Source of the DNA: Spongiactinospora sp. TRM90649
GTDB lineage: Bacteria; Actinomycetota; Actinomycetes; Streptosporangiales; Streptosporangiaceae
Assembly (NCBI RefSeq): GCF_029382225.1
Contig: NZ_JARLTC010000030.1
Coordinates: 1 to 64,000 of the forward strand
Direction: 5' to 3'
Length of the DNA stretch: 64,000 nucleotides
The notes beneath the pieces are model-generated. The model was not told where the DNA came from and did not search any database. It saw only the letters and a program-made list of their open reading frames with translations. Numbering within the stretch: the first letter of the stretch is position 1; every line of letters begins with the position of its first letter. This document shows positions 48,908 to 57,060 of this stretch, in pieces. A program made the position numbers and the translations under genes.

Positions 48908-49515
48908 GCCCGGCGCCGCTCACCGGCGAGCTGCTCGAACTCGGCACCGCCACGCTGTACGAGGCGTCCGGCATCGACTGCGCCCTCGACCCGCGCGTCC
49001 GCCCGGCCTGGGCGGGGGCGCGGGTCGCCGGTCCGGCGTTCCCCGTGGTCGCCCGCCCTGCCGACAACCTGCCGCTGCACCGCGCCCTGGAACTGGCGGC
49101 CCCGGGCGAGGTGCTGGTGGTGCAGGCCGGGGGCGCGCCGCACGGCTACTGGGGTGAGGTCCTGGCGGTCGCCGCCCGGCGGCGCGGGATCGCCGGGCTG
49201 GTCATCGACGGCGGGGTGCGCGACACCGAACGACTGGCCGCGATCGGCTTCCCCGCGTTCTCCCGCTGGATCGCGGTCCACCGCACCGGCAAGGACGACC
49301 CGGGACGCCTGGGCGAGCCCACCGTGATCGGCGGGGTGCCCGTGGCACGCGGCGACATGGTCGTGGCCGACGCCGACGGCGTGGTGATCCTCCCCGCCGC
49401 ACAGGTGGACGCGACCGTCCGCCGCTCGCGCGAGCGGGTGGCCAAGGAGGAGCATTTCCTGGAACGCATCCGGGCCGGCGAGTCCACCATGGACCTGTAC
49501 GGCTTCCGCCGCTGA
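48904..49515 (+). CDS. RraA/HMG-aldolase family protein, copy 3 (E-X20-R-D type)
   Basis: A 203-residue paralogue in which Glu takes the metal position (YWGEVLAVAARRRG, then 20 residues to Arg-Asp in DGGVRDT). The start lacks the longer N-terminus of copy 2. Overlaps copy 2 by 4 bp. Catalytic capacity with Glu instead of Asp is uncertain; it may act on a different oxo-acid, or as an oxaloacetate-type decarboxylase. Followed by a terminator. Confidence 0.9.
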   Translation: MSPAPLTGELLELGTATLYEASGIDCALDPRVRPAWAGARVAGPAFPVVARPADNLPLHRALELAAPGEVLVVQAGGAPHGYWGEVLAVAARRRGIAGLVIDGGVRDTERLAAIGFPAFSRWIAVHRTGKDDPGRLGEPTVIGGVPVARGDMVVADADGVVILPAAQVDATVRRSRERVAKEEHFLERIRAGESTMDLYGFRR

Positions 49516-49535
49516 CCCGCTCCGCGCAGCGAGAA

Positions 49536-49563
49536 GGCCCGGGCCGAACGATCGGCCCGGGCC
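49536..49563. terminator. Hairpin terminator after the RraA operon
   Basis: Perfect 12-bp arms GGCCCGGGCCGA/TCGGCCCGGGCC with a 4-base loop, followed by CTTT, between convergent transcripts. Confidence 0.8.
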
Positions 49564-49565
49564 CT

Positions 49566-49601
49566 TTCAGGTTCCCGCTCAGCTTCAGGTTCCCGCTCAG
49601 C
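49566..49601. repeat. Tandem 18-bp duplication at the amidohydrolase 3' end
   Basis: TTCAGGTTCCCGCTCAGC occurs twice head-to-tail (49566-49583, 49584-49601). The second copy contains the stop codon of the amidohydrolase gene; the first lies just beyond it, so the protein is unchanged. Confidence 0.85.
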
Positions 49602-50811
49602 GCCGCGACGGCGCCTTCTTGATCACCGGGTCCAGCCCGAACGCCTCGCAGGCGTTGCCGCCCAGGATCTGCCGCTTCTCCTTCTCTCCGAGGAACGGCA
49701 GGTCGTAGATCACCGACGGGACGTCGTAGTCCCAGTGCGGGTAGTCCGAGGAGTAGAACAACTGGTTCGGCGCGTCCATCATCTCGAACGTGACCTCCAG
49801 CGCCCGGCGGTTGCGGTGCCGCTCCATCGGCTGGGAGGAGAAGTACATGTCACGCATGTAGTCGCTGGGCAGCTTCTTCAGCAGCGGCGCCTCTGAGGTC
49901 CGCATCATGTACTCGTTGTCCAGCCGCTGCATCAGGAACGGGATCCAGGCCAGTCCGCTCTCAATCCACAGCACCTTCAGGTTCGGGAAGCGCTCGGGCA
50001 GGCCGTTCACGATCCAGTTGGTCATGTGGATCATGTTGCAGGTCGTGAAGCCCAGCGAGTGCACCGAGATGAACTTGTTGAGCTGGGTCATGCTCGGCTC
50101 GGTCCAGTTGTAGGCCGCGTGGAAGGCCAGCGGCTTGCCGGTCTCCTGGATCGCGGCGTACACCGGCGCGTAGTCGTTGTGGTGGACCATGCGGTTGCGC
50201 ACCGAGGTGACCATGAACCCGACGACGCCCGGCACGTCCTTGAACTCGTGGACCATCTTCAGGGTCTCGGCCGGGTCGTTGAACGGCAGGTAGATCATGG
50301 TCTTGATCCGGTCGTCCTGCGGCAGCAGGTCCCGGGTCAGCCACCGGCAGTACGCCCTGGCCAGCGCCACCTCCACCTCGACCTGCGGGTGCAGGCCCAG
50401 GGTGAGCATGGGCGTGGGGAACATGACGGTGTAGTCGATGCCGAGCTGGTCCATCGCCCAGATCATCCGCACCACGTCGGGGTGGCGGGGGTCCTCCACG
50501 GCGTCCAGCGGGTCGGAGAAGTTGCGGCCCGCCCGGATGATGCGCCCGCCGACCTCCTGGTTGCCGAGCTGCACGCCGGTCAGCGCGGCGGACGCGCCGC
50601 CGCCGTTGCCGCGCTTCACCATGGAGATCGCCCACTCGCGCAGCGGGCCGTCCTCCATGTAGGGGACGATGTCCTTCCACGCCCGGTTCTCGTAGTGGTG
50701 GGCGTCCACGTCGACGATCACGAAGTCGTCGTAGCCGCGTTCGGCGGCCTGCTCCCTGGCGTTCGAGAGGGTGTTCTCGACCGGGATCCGGCTGCGCGTG
50801 TAGAGGCTCAT
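49597..50811 (-). CDS. Amidohydrolase 2 family (ACMSD-like) metal-dependent hydrolase/decarboxylase
   Basis: A 404-residue COG2159 TIM-barrel protein. The N-terminal metal strand reads VDVDAHHYENRAW; GLHPQVEVEVALARAYCRWL, the central FHAAYNW and the IESGLAWIPFLMQRLD and SSDYPHWD segments match amidohydrolase-2 enzymes such as ACMSD, gamma-resorcylate decarboxylase and related hydrolases. GGGAG precedes ATG 50811, which overlaps the upstream small gene's stop. It shares an operon with a Rieske ferredoxin and a 90-residue protein. Decarboxylation or hydrolysis of a ring-cleavage product is inferred. Confidence 0.85.
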   Translation of the reverse strand: MSLYTRSRIPVENTLSNAREQAAERGYDDFVIVDVDAHHYENRAWKDIVPYMEDGPLREWAISMVKRGNGGGASAALTGVQLGNQEVGGRIIRAGRNFSDPLDAVEDPRHPDVVRMIWAMDQLGIDYTVMFPTPMLTLGLHPQVEVEVALARAYCRWLTRDLLPQDDRIKTMIYLPFNDPAETLKMVHEFKDVPGVVGFMVTSVRNRMVHHNDYAPVYAAIQETGKPLAFHAAYNWTEPSMTQLNKFISVHSLGFTTCNMIHMTNWIVNGLPERFPNLKVLWIESGLAWIPFLMQRLDNEYMMRTSEAPLLKKLPSDYMRDMYFSSQPMERHRNRRALEVTFEMMDAPNQLFYSSDYPHWDYDVPSVIYDLPFLGEKEKRQILGGNACEAFGLDPVIKKAPSRR

Positions 50812-51080
50812 CGATCTCCCTTCCACGGGACCCCACCCCAGGACTGCCACAGGGCGAGTTCGAAGACTTCCAGGTTCTGGGCGTGCAGCAGGGCGCTCGC
50901 CACGGTCACCACGTCGGTCGCGGTGATCTCGTCGGACGACGTGAACGGCTCGACGTAGCCGCGCTCGGCGAGGTGCCTGGCGTAGAGCGTGAACGCCGCG
51001 GTGAAGACGCGCCGGACCTCGTCGTCCGACAGCTCCACGTCCTTGTTGACCAGCGCTTCCAAGGTGTCAGCCGATGACAT
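50808..51080 (-). CDS. Small acidic protein of unknown function between Rieske and amidohydrolase genes
   Basis: A 90-residue, mostly helical soluble protein (LEALVNKDVELSDDEVRRVFTAAFTLYARHLAERGY, ending LWQSWGGVPWKGDR). No Cys, signal or membrane segment. ATG 51080 has GTGAGG upstream and overlaps the Rieske gene's 3' end by 14 bp; its stop overlaps the amidohydrolase start. Such tight coupling suggests a stable complex with one or both partners, for example as a small oxygenase or hydrolase subunit. I recognise no family. Confidence 0.7.
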   Translation of the reverse strand: MSSADTLEALVNKDVELSDDEVRRVFTAAFTLYARHLAERGYVEPFTSSDEITATDVVTVASALLHAQNLEVFELALWQSWGGVPWKGDR

Positions 51081-51444
51081 AGACCTCACCGTCCTGGATG
51101 ACCGTTTCGTACTGCCGCAACTTGATGTTGGCGTCGGCGACCATCACGCCGGTGTGGAGGTCGTACTCCCAGCCGTGCCACGGGCAGACCAGGTGCGGCT
51201 CGGTGCGGTCGGACCGCTCGCCGAGCAGCACGCCGCCCTCGCCGAGCACCGCCTCCACCTTGGGGAAGTACTGCCCCTCGCACACCGGGCCGCCCTGATG
51301 CGGACAGATGTTGAGATAGGCGACAAACCGGCCGCCAACGTGGAACACCCCGACCCTCCGGCCGCCGACGTCCACGATCCGCCGGTCGCCGTCCTCGAAA
51401 TCGGCAGCCTTTCCGACGTGCACCTTGATCGCGGTCGAATCCAT
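51067..51444 (-). CDS. Rieske [2Fe-2S] ferredoxin-type protein
   Basis: A 125-residue single-domain Rieske protein with both cluster motifs: CPHQGG (Cys-x-His) and CPWHGW (Cys-x2-His), the soluble ferredoxin form that feeds electrons to ring-hydroxylating oxygenases. A 20-residue insertion separates the two motifs. AGGAGG lies five bases before ATG 51444, which I prefer to the GTG at 51450. No large Rieske oxygenase is present in the window, so its electron acceptor is unknown; the adjacent 90-residue protein and amidohydrolase are its operon partners. Confidence 0.9.
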   Translation of the reverse strand: MDSTAIKVHVGKAADFEDGDRRIVDVGGRRVGVFHVGGRFVAYLNICPHQGGPVCEGQYFPKVEAVLGEGGVLLGERSDRTEPHLVCPWHGWEYDLHTGVMVADANIKLRQYETVIQDGEVYVIG

Positions 51445-51464
51445 CGCCACCTCCTGCTCAGATT

Positions 51465-51493
51465 GATGTAAATATATAATAGTTAGCTACATC
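51465..51493. promoter_or_regulatory. Inverted repeat in the Rieske/TPP-enzyme divergent promoter
   Basis: GATGTA and TACATC, 17 bp apart, flank an AT-rich core (AATATATAATAGTTAGC) in the 65-bp gap between divergent starts. The core shares ATATAAT and GTTAGCTA-type sequence with the element at 54.2 kb, so the same regulator may bind. Confidence 0.45.
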
Positions 51494-51509
51494 CGACAAG
51501 GGAGGTCCG

Positions 51510-53129
51510 ATGTCCGCGGAGACGGTCTTCGAAGTCCTGGATTCATGGGGTGTCCGGCATGTGTTCTCGTGCCCGGGAACCACCGAGGTCGCCCTGCTCG
51601 ACGCGGCGGTGGACCATCCCTCCCCCGAACTGGTGCTGACCACGCACGAGTCGATCGCCGTGGCCATGGCCGACGGCTTCGCCCGCGCCTCTGGCCGCCC
51701 GGGGGTCGCCTACCTGCACACCCACCTGGGGCTGGCCAACGGCCTGGCCCACCTGTACTGCGCCACGCTCGCCGCCTCGCCGGTCACCGTGCTGACCGGG
51801 CTCAAGCCGTCCACGCTGGCCGGGCGCAAGGGCTTCACCTCGATCCCGCACGTCGCCGACCTGGTCAGGCCGTTCTGCAAGAGCGTCCGGCAGGCGGCCC
51901 ACCCGGCACTGCTCGGCGAGGACCTGCACGCGACGATCACCGCCTCGGTCACCCCGCCCGCCGGTCCGGCCTGGCTCGGCATCCCGCAGGACGTGCTGGA
52001 GGCCCCGGCCGACCGGCACGCGCTGCGGCCGACGCCCCGGCCGCGCTACCGGCCCGACCCCTCGGCCGTCGCCATGGCCGCCGGGCTGCTGGCCGGCGCG
52101 CGGCGCCCGCTGATCGTCGCGGGCGACGAGGTGGCCAAGCACGACGCCAGCGAGCGGCTGGAGGCGCTCGCCCTGCGGCTGGGGGCTCCGGTGTTCGCGC
52201 CGCCACGGCACGACCTGCAGTTCGCCTCCTTGCGCACCGGCCACTCGCACTACTGCGGCCGGCTCGACTTCGACGGCGACGCGGTGAAACGGGCGGACGT
52301 GGTGCTGGTCGCCGGGCAGGGGACGTTCCAGGAGTTCGCGCCGCGCATGACGCCCTGGTTCCCCGACGACGTCACGGTCGTGCACCTGAGCGAGGACGCC
52401 GCCCAGCTCGGGCGGCTCTCCCCCGCGACGGTCCCGCTGGCCGGGGACGCCGGGCTCGCGCTGGCCGACCTGCTCGCCGCGCTCGCCGACCTGCCTGGAC
52501 CGTCCGGCGACGCCTACCTCGCCGAGTGCCGGGCCGCGCACCTGGCGGGGGCGCCGGCCTCCGACCCGCCGGACGGCGGGCCCGGCGCGCTCGGCGTCGG
52601 CGCCGCGATGGCGGCCCTGGCCCGCCACGTGGACGGCGGCACCACCGTGGTGTCGGACTGCGTCACCTCCCAGACCGCCCTGCTGGACCACCTGCCGCGC
52701 CACGACGGGCGATCGCTCTACTCCACCGAGGGCGGCTCGCTGGGCTGGGGCGTGGGCGCGGCCCTCGGCGTACGGCTGGCGCTGCCCGGACGCCGGGTGC
52801 TCGCCGTGCTCGGCGACGGGGTCTTCCAGTTCGGCCTGCAGGGCCTGTGGACCGCCGTGCGCCACCGCCTGCCGGTCACCATGATCGTCCTCAACAACGG
52901 CGCCTACCAGGCGGTCCGTGCCGGGCTGCGCCGCTACGGCCGCCGCGCGCTCGCGACGGGCGTCTACCCGCTCACCGACATCAGCGGCCCCGACTACGCC
53001 GCCGTGGCCCGCGGCTTCGGCGCGACCGCGTTCACCGTGGACTCCGCCGCCGCGCTGGACGCCGCCCTTGAGGAGTCCGCCGCCGCGACCGGCCCGGTGG
53101 TCGTGGACGTGCGGCTCGGCGCGGCCTGA
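51510..53129 (+). CDS. Thiamine diphosphate-dependent enzyme (acetolactate synthase/benzoylformate decarboxylase superfamily)
   Basis: A 539-residue ThDP enzyme with three domains. The ylide-activating Glu is in TTHESIAVAMADG (about residue 50), a His-rich HTHLGLANG follows, and the C-terminal cofactor motif is LGDGVFQFGLQGLWTAVRH...LNN. The SCPGTTE start and missing FAD-site features favour a 2-oxo-acid decarboxylase or carboligase over a true acetolactate synthase; no small subunit is nearby. Divergent from the Rieske unit. It could decarboxylate an aromatic 2-oxo acid made by the cluster's aminotransferase or hydroxyacid dehydrogenase. Confidence 0.85.
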   Translation: MSAETVFEVLDSWGVRHVFSCPGTTEVALLDAAVDHPSPELVLTTHESIAVAMADGFARASGRPGVAYLHTHLGLANGLAHLYCATLAASPVTVLTGLKPSTLAGRKGFTSIPHVADLVRPFCKSVRQAAHPALLGEDLHATITASVTPPAGPAWLGIPQDVLEAPADRHALRPTPRPRYRPDPSAVAMAAGLLAGARRPLIVAGDEVAKHDASERLEALALRLGAPVFAPPRHDLQFASLRTGHSHYCGRLDFDGDAVKRADVVLVAGQGTFQEFAPRMTPWFPDDVTVVHLSEDAAQLGRLSPATVPLAGDAGLALADLLAALADLPGPSGDAYLAECRAAHLAGAPASDPPDGGPGALGVGAAMAALARHVDGGTTVVSDCVTSQTALLDHLPRHDGRSLYSTEGGSLGWGVGAALGVRLALPGRRVLAVLGDGVFQFGLQGLWTAVRHRLPVTMIVLNNGAYQAVRAGLRRYGRRALATGVYPLTDISGPDYAAVARGFGATAFTVDSAAALDAALEESAAATGPVVVDVRLGAA

Positions 53130-53136
53130 CCGGCCC

Positions 53137-53171
53137 GCCGGAGGTGGGGCCGAGGGGGTCCCACCTCCGGC
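53137..53171. terminator. Bidirectional hairpin terminator
   Basis: Perfect 12-bp arms GCCGGAGGTGGG/CCCACCTCCGGC with an 11-base loop between the convergent ThDP-enzyme and amidohydrolase genes. Confidence 0.85.
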
Positions 53172-53182
53172 GACCGCCGGGT

Positions 53183-54169
53183 TCAGACGTTGTTCAGGAT
53201 GGACAGGGCGGTGTTCTGGAAGATGTCGGCCTTGTCCTCGTCGGGGATGTCCAGGCCCTCGATGGTGGAGACGCCCCGGTCGATGTCGCCGAGCGGGTGC
53301 GGGAAGTCGGTCCCCATCACCATGTGGCGGGTGCCGACCACGTCGCGCAGCAGGCGCATGGTGTTCGGGGTGAAGCTGACCGTGTCGTAGTAAAGCCGCT
53401 TGAGGTACGTGCTGGGCAGCGCGGGCAGCCGCTCCTGGTTCTCGGCGTAGTCGCGCCAGCCGTTGTCGATCCGCTCCAGCAGCCAGGGCAGCGCGCCGCC
53501 CGCGTGGGCGATGTGCCAGCGGATGTTCGGGTAGCGGTCGAGCAGCCCGCCGTACATCAGGCGCAGCACCGACGTGGTGGTGTCGTACATGAAGCCGACC
53601 GTGGAGCCGAGCATGTAGTCGCGCACGTTCTCGCTGCCCGGCGGCACCTGGGGGTGCAGGAACAGGCACAGGCCCATGGCGTCGGCGGCCTCGAAGAACG
53701 GCGTGAAGCGGGGGTCGTCGTAGTAGACGCCCTTGATGTTGCTGGGCAGGATCACGCCGTTGAAGCGCAGGTCCTCGAGCACCCGGCGCAGCTCGGCGAC
53801 CGCCTCGTCCTGGTCGCCCATCGGAACCGTGCCGTAGGCGAGTAGCCGGTCCGGGTTCGCCGCGACCAGTTCCGCGTACCGGTCGTTCAGCTCCCGGCAC
53901 GCCTTGGCCTGGGCGGCCGGGTCCTTGACGAACTGGATCAGCGGCCCCATGGAGATGACCGCGACGTCCACCCCCGCGCGGTCCATGGCCTCCAGCCGCA
54001 GCCCCATATCCGACATCGCCGGACGGATGCCGAAGAAGCGAGTGCCCTGGTAGGCGATGAACCGCATGCCCGAGGCGGACCGCTCGAAGGAGAAGTCGGA
54101 GTCGGCCTGCTCGATCAGCGTGAAGAACTCGCCCGGATAGAAGTGCGTGTGCAGGTCGTACTTCTTCAT
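53183..54169 (-). CDS. Amidohydrolase 2 family (ACMSD-like) protein
   Basis: A 328-residue TIM-barrel protein of the ACMSD group. The canonical metal motif YDLHTHFYP opens the protein; LFLHPQVPPGSE, the IAHAGGALPWLLERIDNG segment and GTDFPHPLGD supply the other metal and catalytic residues. These are the hallmarks of zinc decarboxylases and hydrolases such as ACMSD and 4-oxalomesaconate-type enzymes. AGGAGG precedes ATG 54169. Divergent from the aldolase gene over the AACATATAATGTT element. A step after extradiol cleavage is likely. Confidence 0.9.
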   Translation of the reverse strand: MKKYDLHTHFYPGEFFTLIEQADSDFSFERSASGMRFIAYQGTRFFGIRPAMSDMGLRLEAMDRAGVDVAVISMGPLIQFVKDPAAQAKACRELNDRYAELVAANPDRLLAYGTVPMGDQDEAVAELRRVLEDLRFNGVILPSNIKGVYYDDPRFTPFFEAADAMGLCLFLHPQVPPGSENVRDYMLGSTVGFMYDTTTSVLRLMYGGLLDRYPNIRWHIAHAGGALPWLLERIDNGWRDYAENQERLPALPSTYLKRLYYDTVSFTPNTMRLLRDVVGTRHMVMGTDFPHPLGDIDRGVSTIEGLDIPDEDKADIFQNTALSILNNV

Positions 54170-54202
54170 CTTTCCTCCTGGCTCCTGGCGTAAGACAGTA
54201 AG

Positions 54203-54215
54203 AACATATAATGTT
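54203..54215. promoter_or_regulatory. Inverted repeat AACATATAATGTT, copy 1
   Basis: AACAT-ATA-ATGTT lies in the 75-bp gap between divergent amidohydrolase and aldolase genes. The identical 13-mer (followed by TA) is at 57258-57270. Such AT-rich palindromes are rare in this DNA. It is a candidate GntR/FCD operator, possibly overlapping a -10 box. Confidence 0.6.
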
Positions 54216-54244
54216 TAGCTATCTGGAGCGCAAGGGAGGGTTCC

Positions 54245-55021
54245 GTGACCGAACGAGTCCGCAACCGACCAGAGCCCGAACCGGAACGGACGGTCGAGGA
54301 GGAACGGCTCCACCGCAAACGCTGCCTGGCCGCCGGATTCCGGCTGTTCGCCAAGTTCGGCTTCAACGAGGGCGTGGCCGGGCACATCACCGCCCGCGAC
54401 CCCGGCGAGCCCGGCCTGTTCTGGGTCAACCCCTTCGCCAGGCACTTCGGCCGGATCAAGGTCAGCGACCTGGTCCTGGTCGACGCCAAGGGCACCGTCG
54501 TCGAGGGGAACGCCCGGGTCAACCGGGCCGCCGTCACCATCCACGGGGCCGTCCACGACGCCAGGCCCGAGGTCGTGGGGTGCGCGCACTCCCACTCGGT
54601 GCACGGCAAGGCCTGGGCCGCGCTCGGCCGTCCGCTGCTGCCGATCACCCAGGACGACTGCGTGTTCTTCGAGGACCACGCGCTCTACGACGAGTTCGGC
54701 GGGGCCGCCTTCGACTTCGAGGAGGGGAAGCGCATCGCCACCGCGCTCGGCCCGAACAAGGCCGCGATCCTGCGCAACCACGGCCTGATCACCGTGGGCC
54801 TCACCGTCGAGGAGTGCGTGGCCTGGTTCGTCAAGATGGAAAGGAGCTGCCAGGTGCACCTGCTCGCCCACGGCGCGACGGCGGCCGGTCCGCCGATCCC
54901 GATCGACGACGAGACCGCGCGGATGACCCGCGAGGACATCGGACGGCCCGCCAGCGGGCGCAACGGCTTCCGCCCGCTGTGGGAGATGATCGTCGCCGAG
55001 CAGCCGGACCTGCTCGACTGA
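54245..55021 (+). CDS. Class II aldolase/adducin family protein
   Basis: A 258-residue zinc aldolase-fold protein. GVAGHITARDP, HSHSVHGKAWA and RNHGLITVG carry the three metal His residues of fuculose-phosphate-type aldolases and of related decarboxylases. Several aromatic-degradation proteins share this fold (for example HMG/OHPA-type aldolase or decarboxylase functions). GGGAGGG precedes GTG 54245. The gene overlaps the hydroxyacid dehydrogenase by one base (TGATG). Confidence 0.88.
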   Translation: MTERVRNRPEPEPERTVEEERLHRKRCLAAGFRLFAKFGFNEGVAGHITARDPGEPGLFWVNPFARHFGRIKVSDLVLVDAKGTVVEGNARVNRAAVTIHGAVHDARPEVVGCAHSHSVHGKAWAALGRPLLPITQDDCVFFEDHALYDEFGGAAFDFEEGKRIATALGPNKAAILRNHGLITVGLTVEECVAWFVKMERSCQVHLLAHGATAAGPPIPIDDETARMTREDIGRPASGRNGFRPLWEMIVAEQPDLLD

Positions 55022-55926
55022 TGGGCGCCCGACAGAGTGCGACGCGGCCCGTCGTGTGGATCCCGCACCCCGAGGGCGCCGGGCGCCTGCGCGGCCTGCC
55101 CGCCGAGGTGACCGTGTTCGACGGCCGGAGCGAGCCGCCCCCCGGCATCGAGCGGGTCGAGTTCTGCGTCCCCGGGCGTCCGTCGCCCGCGATGCTCGCC
55201 GCCATCCGGCGGATGAGCGGCCTCAAGGTGCTGCAGACCCTCGCCGCCGGAGTGGACGGCTTCCTCCCGGCGCTCCCGGCGGGCGTCACCCTGTGCAACG
55301 GGCGCGGCATCCAGACCGCCGCCGTCGCCGAGTGGGTGCTCGCCGCCGTCCTGACCATGCAGCGCGAGCCGGGCGCGCCCGCCGCGCGGGGCCGTACCCG
55401 GACCCTCGATGGCGCCACGGTGCTGATCGTCGGCTATGGCGAGATCGGCGCCGCCGTCGAGGCCCGGCTCGTGCCGTTCGGCTGCCGCGTCACCAGGGTC
55501 GCGCGCACCGCCAGGCCCGGCGTCGAGACCGTCGCGGCCCTGCCCGGCCTGCTCGGCGCGGCCGACGTCGTGGTGAGCCTGCTCCCGAGGACCCCCGAGA
55601 CCGGGGGGCTGTTCGACGCCGCCGCGTTCGCCCGGATGCCGGACGGCGCGCTGTTCGTCAACGCCGGTCGCGGCGACGCCGCCGACACCGAGGCGCTGAC
55701 CAAGGCGACGGGCTCGGGACGGCTGCGCGCCGCCCTGGACGTCACCGACCCCGAGCCGCTGCCCGGGGACCACCCGCTGCGGAGCACGCCGGGCGTGCTG
55801 CTCAGCCCGCACGTCGCCGGGCAGACCACGGCGTTCCTACCCCGCGCCTACGACCTGGTGAGGGCCCAGATCGAGCGCCACCTGGCCGGTGCCCCACTGG
55901 CCAACGTGGTGTCTAAGGACTACTGA
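55021..55926 (+). CDS. D-isomer-specific 2-hydroxyacid dehydrogenase
   Basis: A 301-residue NAD-dependent reductase/dehydrogenase. VGYGEIGAAVEARL is the dinucleotide motif; catalytic Arg lies in VNAGRGDAADTEAL, Glu in TDPEPLPGDHP and His in LSPHVAGQT. It interconverts a 2-oxo acid and a D-2-hydroxy acid. It starts on the aldolase stop (TGATG), and the aminotransferase start follows 14 bp after its end. It may reduce or oxidise an aryl-pyruvate- or oxo-adipate-type intermediate. Confidence 0.9.
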   Translation: MGARQSATRPVVWIPHPEGAGRLRGLPAEVTVFDGRSEPPPGIERVEFCVPGRPSPAMLAAIRRMSGLKVLQTLAAGVDGFLPALPAGVTLCNGRGIQTAAVAEWVLAAVLTMQREPGAPAARGRTRTLDGATVLIVGYGEIGAAVEARLVPFGCRVTRVARTARPGVETVAALPGLLGAADVVVSLLPRTPETGGLFDAAAFARMPDGALFVNAGRGDAADTEALTKATGSGRLRAALDVTDPEPLPGDHPLRSTPGVLLSPHVAGQTTAFLPRAYDLVRAQIERHLAGAPLANVVSKDY

Positions 55927-55939
55927 AGGAGTCGCCATC

Positions 55940-56992
55940 GTGGTGAAGGCCAAGGAAAGCGTCGCCGCCGCAGCCGAGTACGTGGCGGGCAAGCAGACCG
56001 CGGGCAACGGGCTCGCCCCGGTCCGCCTCGCGGCCAACGAGACCCCCTACCCGCCGCTGCCCAGCGTGCGCGAGGCCGTCGTGGAGGCGCTGTCCGGACT
56101 CAACCGCTATCCGAACCCCTCGGGCGCGCGGCTGCGCTCGGTCATCGCCGAGCACCTGGGCGTGGACCCCGGCCAGGTGACGATCGGGCCGGGCGCGGGC
56201 GCGCTGTGCGAGCGGGCGGTGCTGGCCACCTGCTCCCCCGGTGACGAACTGATCTACCCGTCGCCGTCGTTCCCCGGCTACTCGGCCTACGCGGGCGTGT
56301 CCGGGGCGAAGGCCGTGCGGGTGCCGCTCACCGAGGACGGCGCGCACGACCTCGCCGCGATGGCCGCGGCGATCACCCCCCGGACCAAGGCGATCATCCT
56401 GTGCAGCCCCAACAACCCCACGGGGGCCGCGATCCCCGAGGCCGAGCTGCGCGGCTTCCTGGCCAAGGTGCCCACGGAGTGCCTGGTCGTCCTGGACCAG
56501 GCGTACGTCGAGTTCGCCGACCCCGACGGCTGCGCCCGGGGGCACCTGCTGCTGCCCGACCACCCCAACCTGGTCGTGCTGCGCACGTTCTCCAAGGCGT
56601 ACGGCCTGGCCGGGCTGCGCGCCGGATACGCCGTCGGGCAGCCGGGCGCGATCGACGTGGTGCGCAAGGCGCAGACGCCGTTCCAGATCAACAGCCTGGG
56701 GCAGGTGGCCGCGGTGGCCAGCCTGCGCGCGCACGACGAGCTGGCCGAGCGGGTCGCCGAGGTGGTCGCGGAGCGGGAGTGGCTGCGGGAGCGGGTGGCC
56801 GGGCTGGGGCTGGCCGTCCCGCCGTCGCACGGCAACTTCCTGTGGCTGCCGATGCCCGATCCGCGCGGGGCCGCCGGGGTGCTGGAGTCGCAGGCCGTGC
56901 TGACCAGGCCGCAGCCGGGCGGCCTGCGGGTGACGATAGGCACCCGCGAGGAGAACGAGCGGTTCCTCGCCGCGCTCCGCCTGCTGGACTGA
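55940..56992 (+). CDS. PLP-dependent class I/II aminotransferase (histidinol-phosphate/aromatic type)
   Basis: A 350-residue fold-type I aminotransferase. LAANETPYPPLPSVREAV and YPNPSGARLR open it as in HisC; the PLP Asp is in VLDQAYVEFAD, the Schiff-base Lys in TFSKAYGLAGLRAGY, and the C-terminal Arg in LRVTIGTREEN. Within a catabolic operon and without other his genes it more likely acts on an aromatic amino acid than in histidine synthesis. AAGGAG precedes GTG 55940. The frame extending to 55889 overlaps the dehydrogenase and lacks homology. Confidence 0.9.
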   Translation: MVKAKESVAAAAEYVAGKQTAGNGLAPVRLAANETPYPPLPSVREAVVEALSGLNRYPNPSGARLRSVIAEHLGVDPGQVTIGPGAGALCERAVLATCSPGDELIYPSPSFPGYSAYAGVSGAKAVRVPLTEDGAHDLAAMAAAITPRTKAIILCSPNNPTGAAIPEAELRGFLAKVPTECLVVLDQAYVEFADPDGCARGHLLLPDHPNLVVLRTFSKAYGLAGLRAGYAVGQPGAIDVVRKAQTPFQINSLGQVAAVASLRAHDELAERVAEVVAEREWLRERVAGLGLAVPPSHGNFLWLPMPDPRGAAGVLESQAVLTRPQPGGLRVTIGTREENERFLAALRLLD

Positions 56993-57003
56993 GCCGGGTG
57001 AGC

Positions 57004-57040
57004 GAAGGGGCCACCGCGCGGCGCGCGCGGTGGCCCCTTC
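57004..57040. terminator. Strong hairpin terminator
   Basis: 17-bp arms (GAAGGGGCCACCGCGCG) around GCG, followed by TCATAT, ends the aldolase-dehydrogenase-aminotransferase operon. Confidence 0.9.
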
Positions 57041-57060
57041 TCATATCAAGAGTCAGCGGG

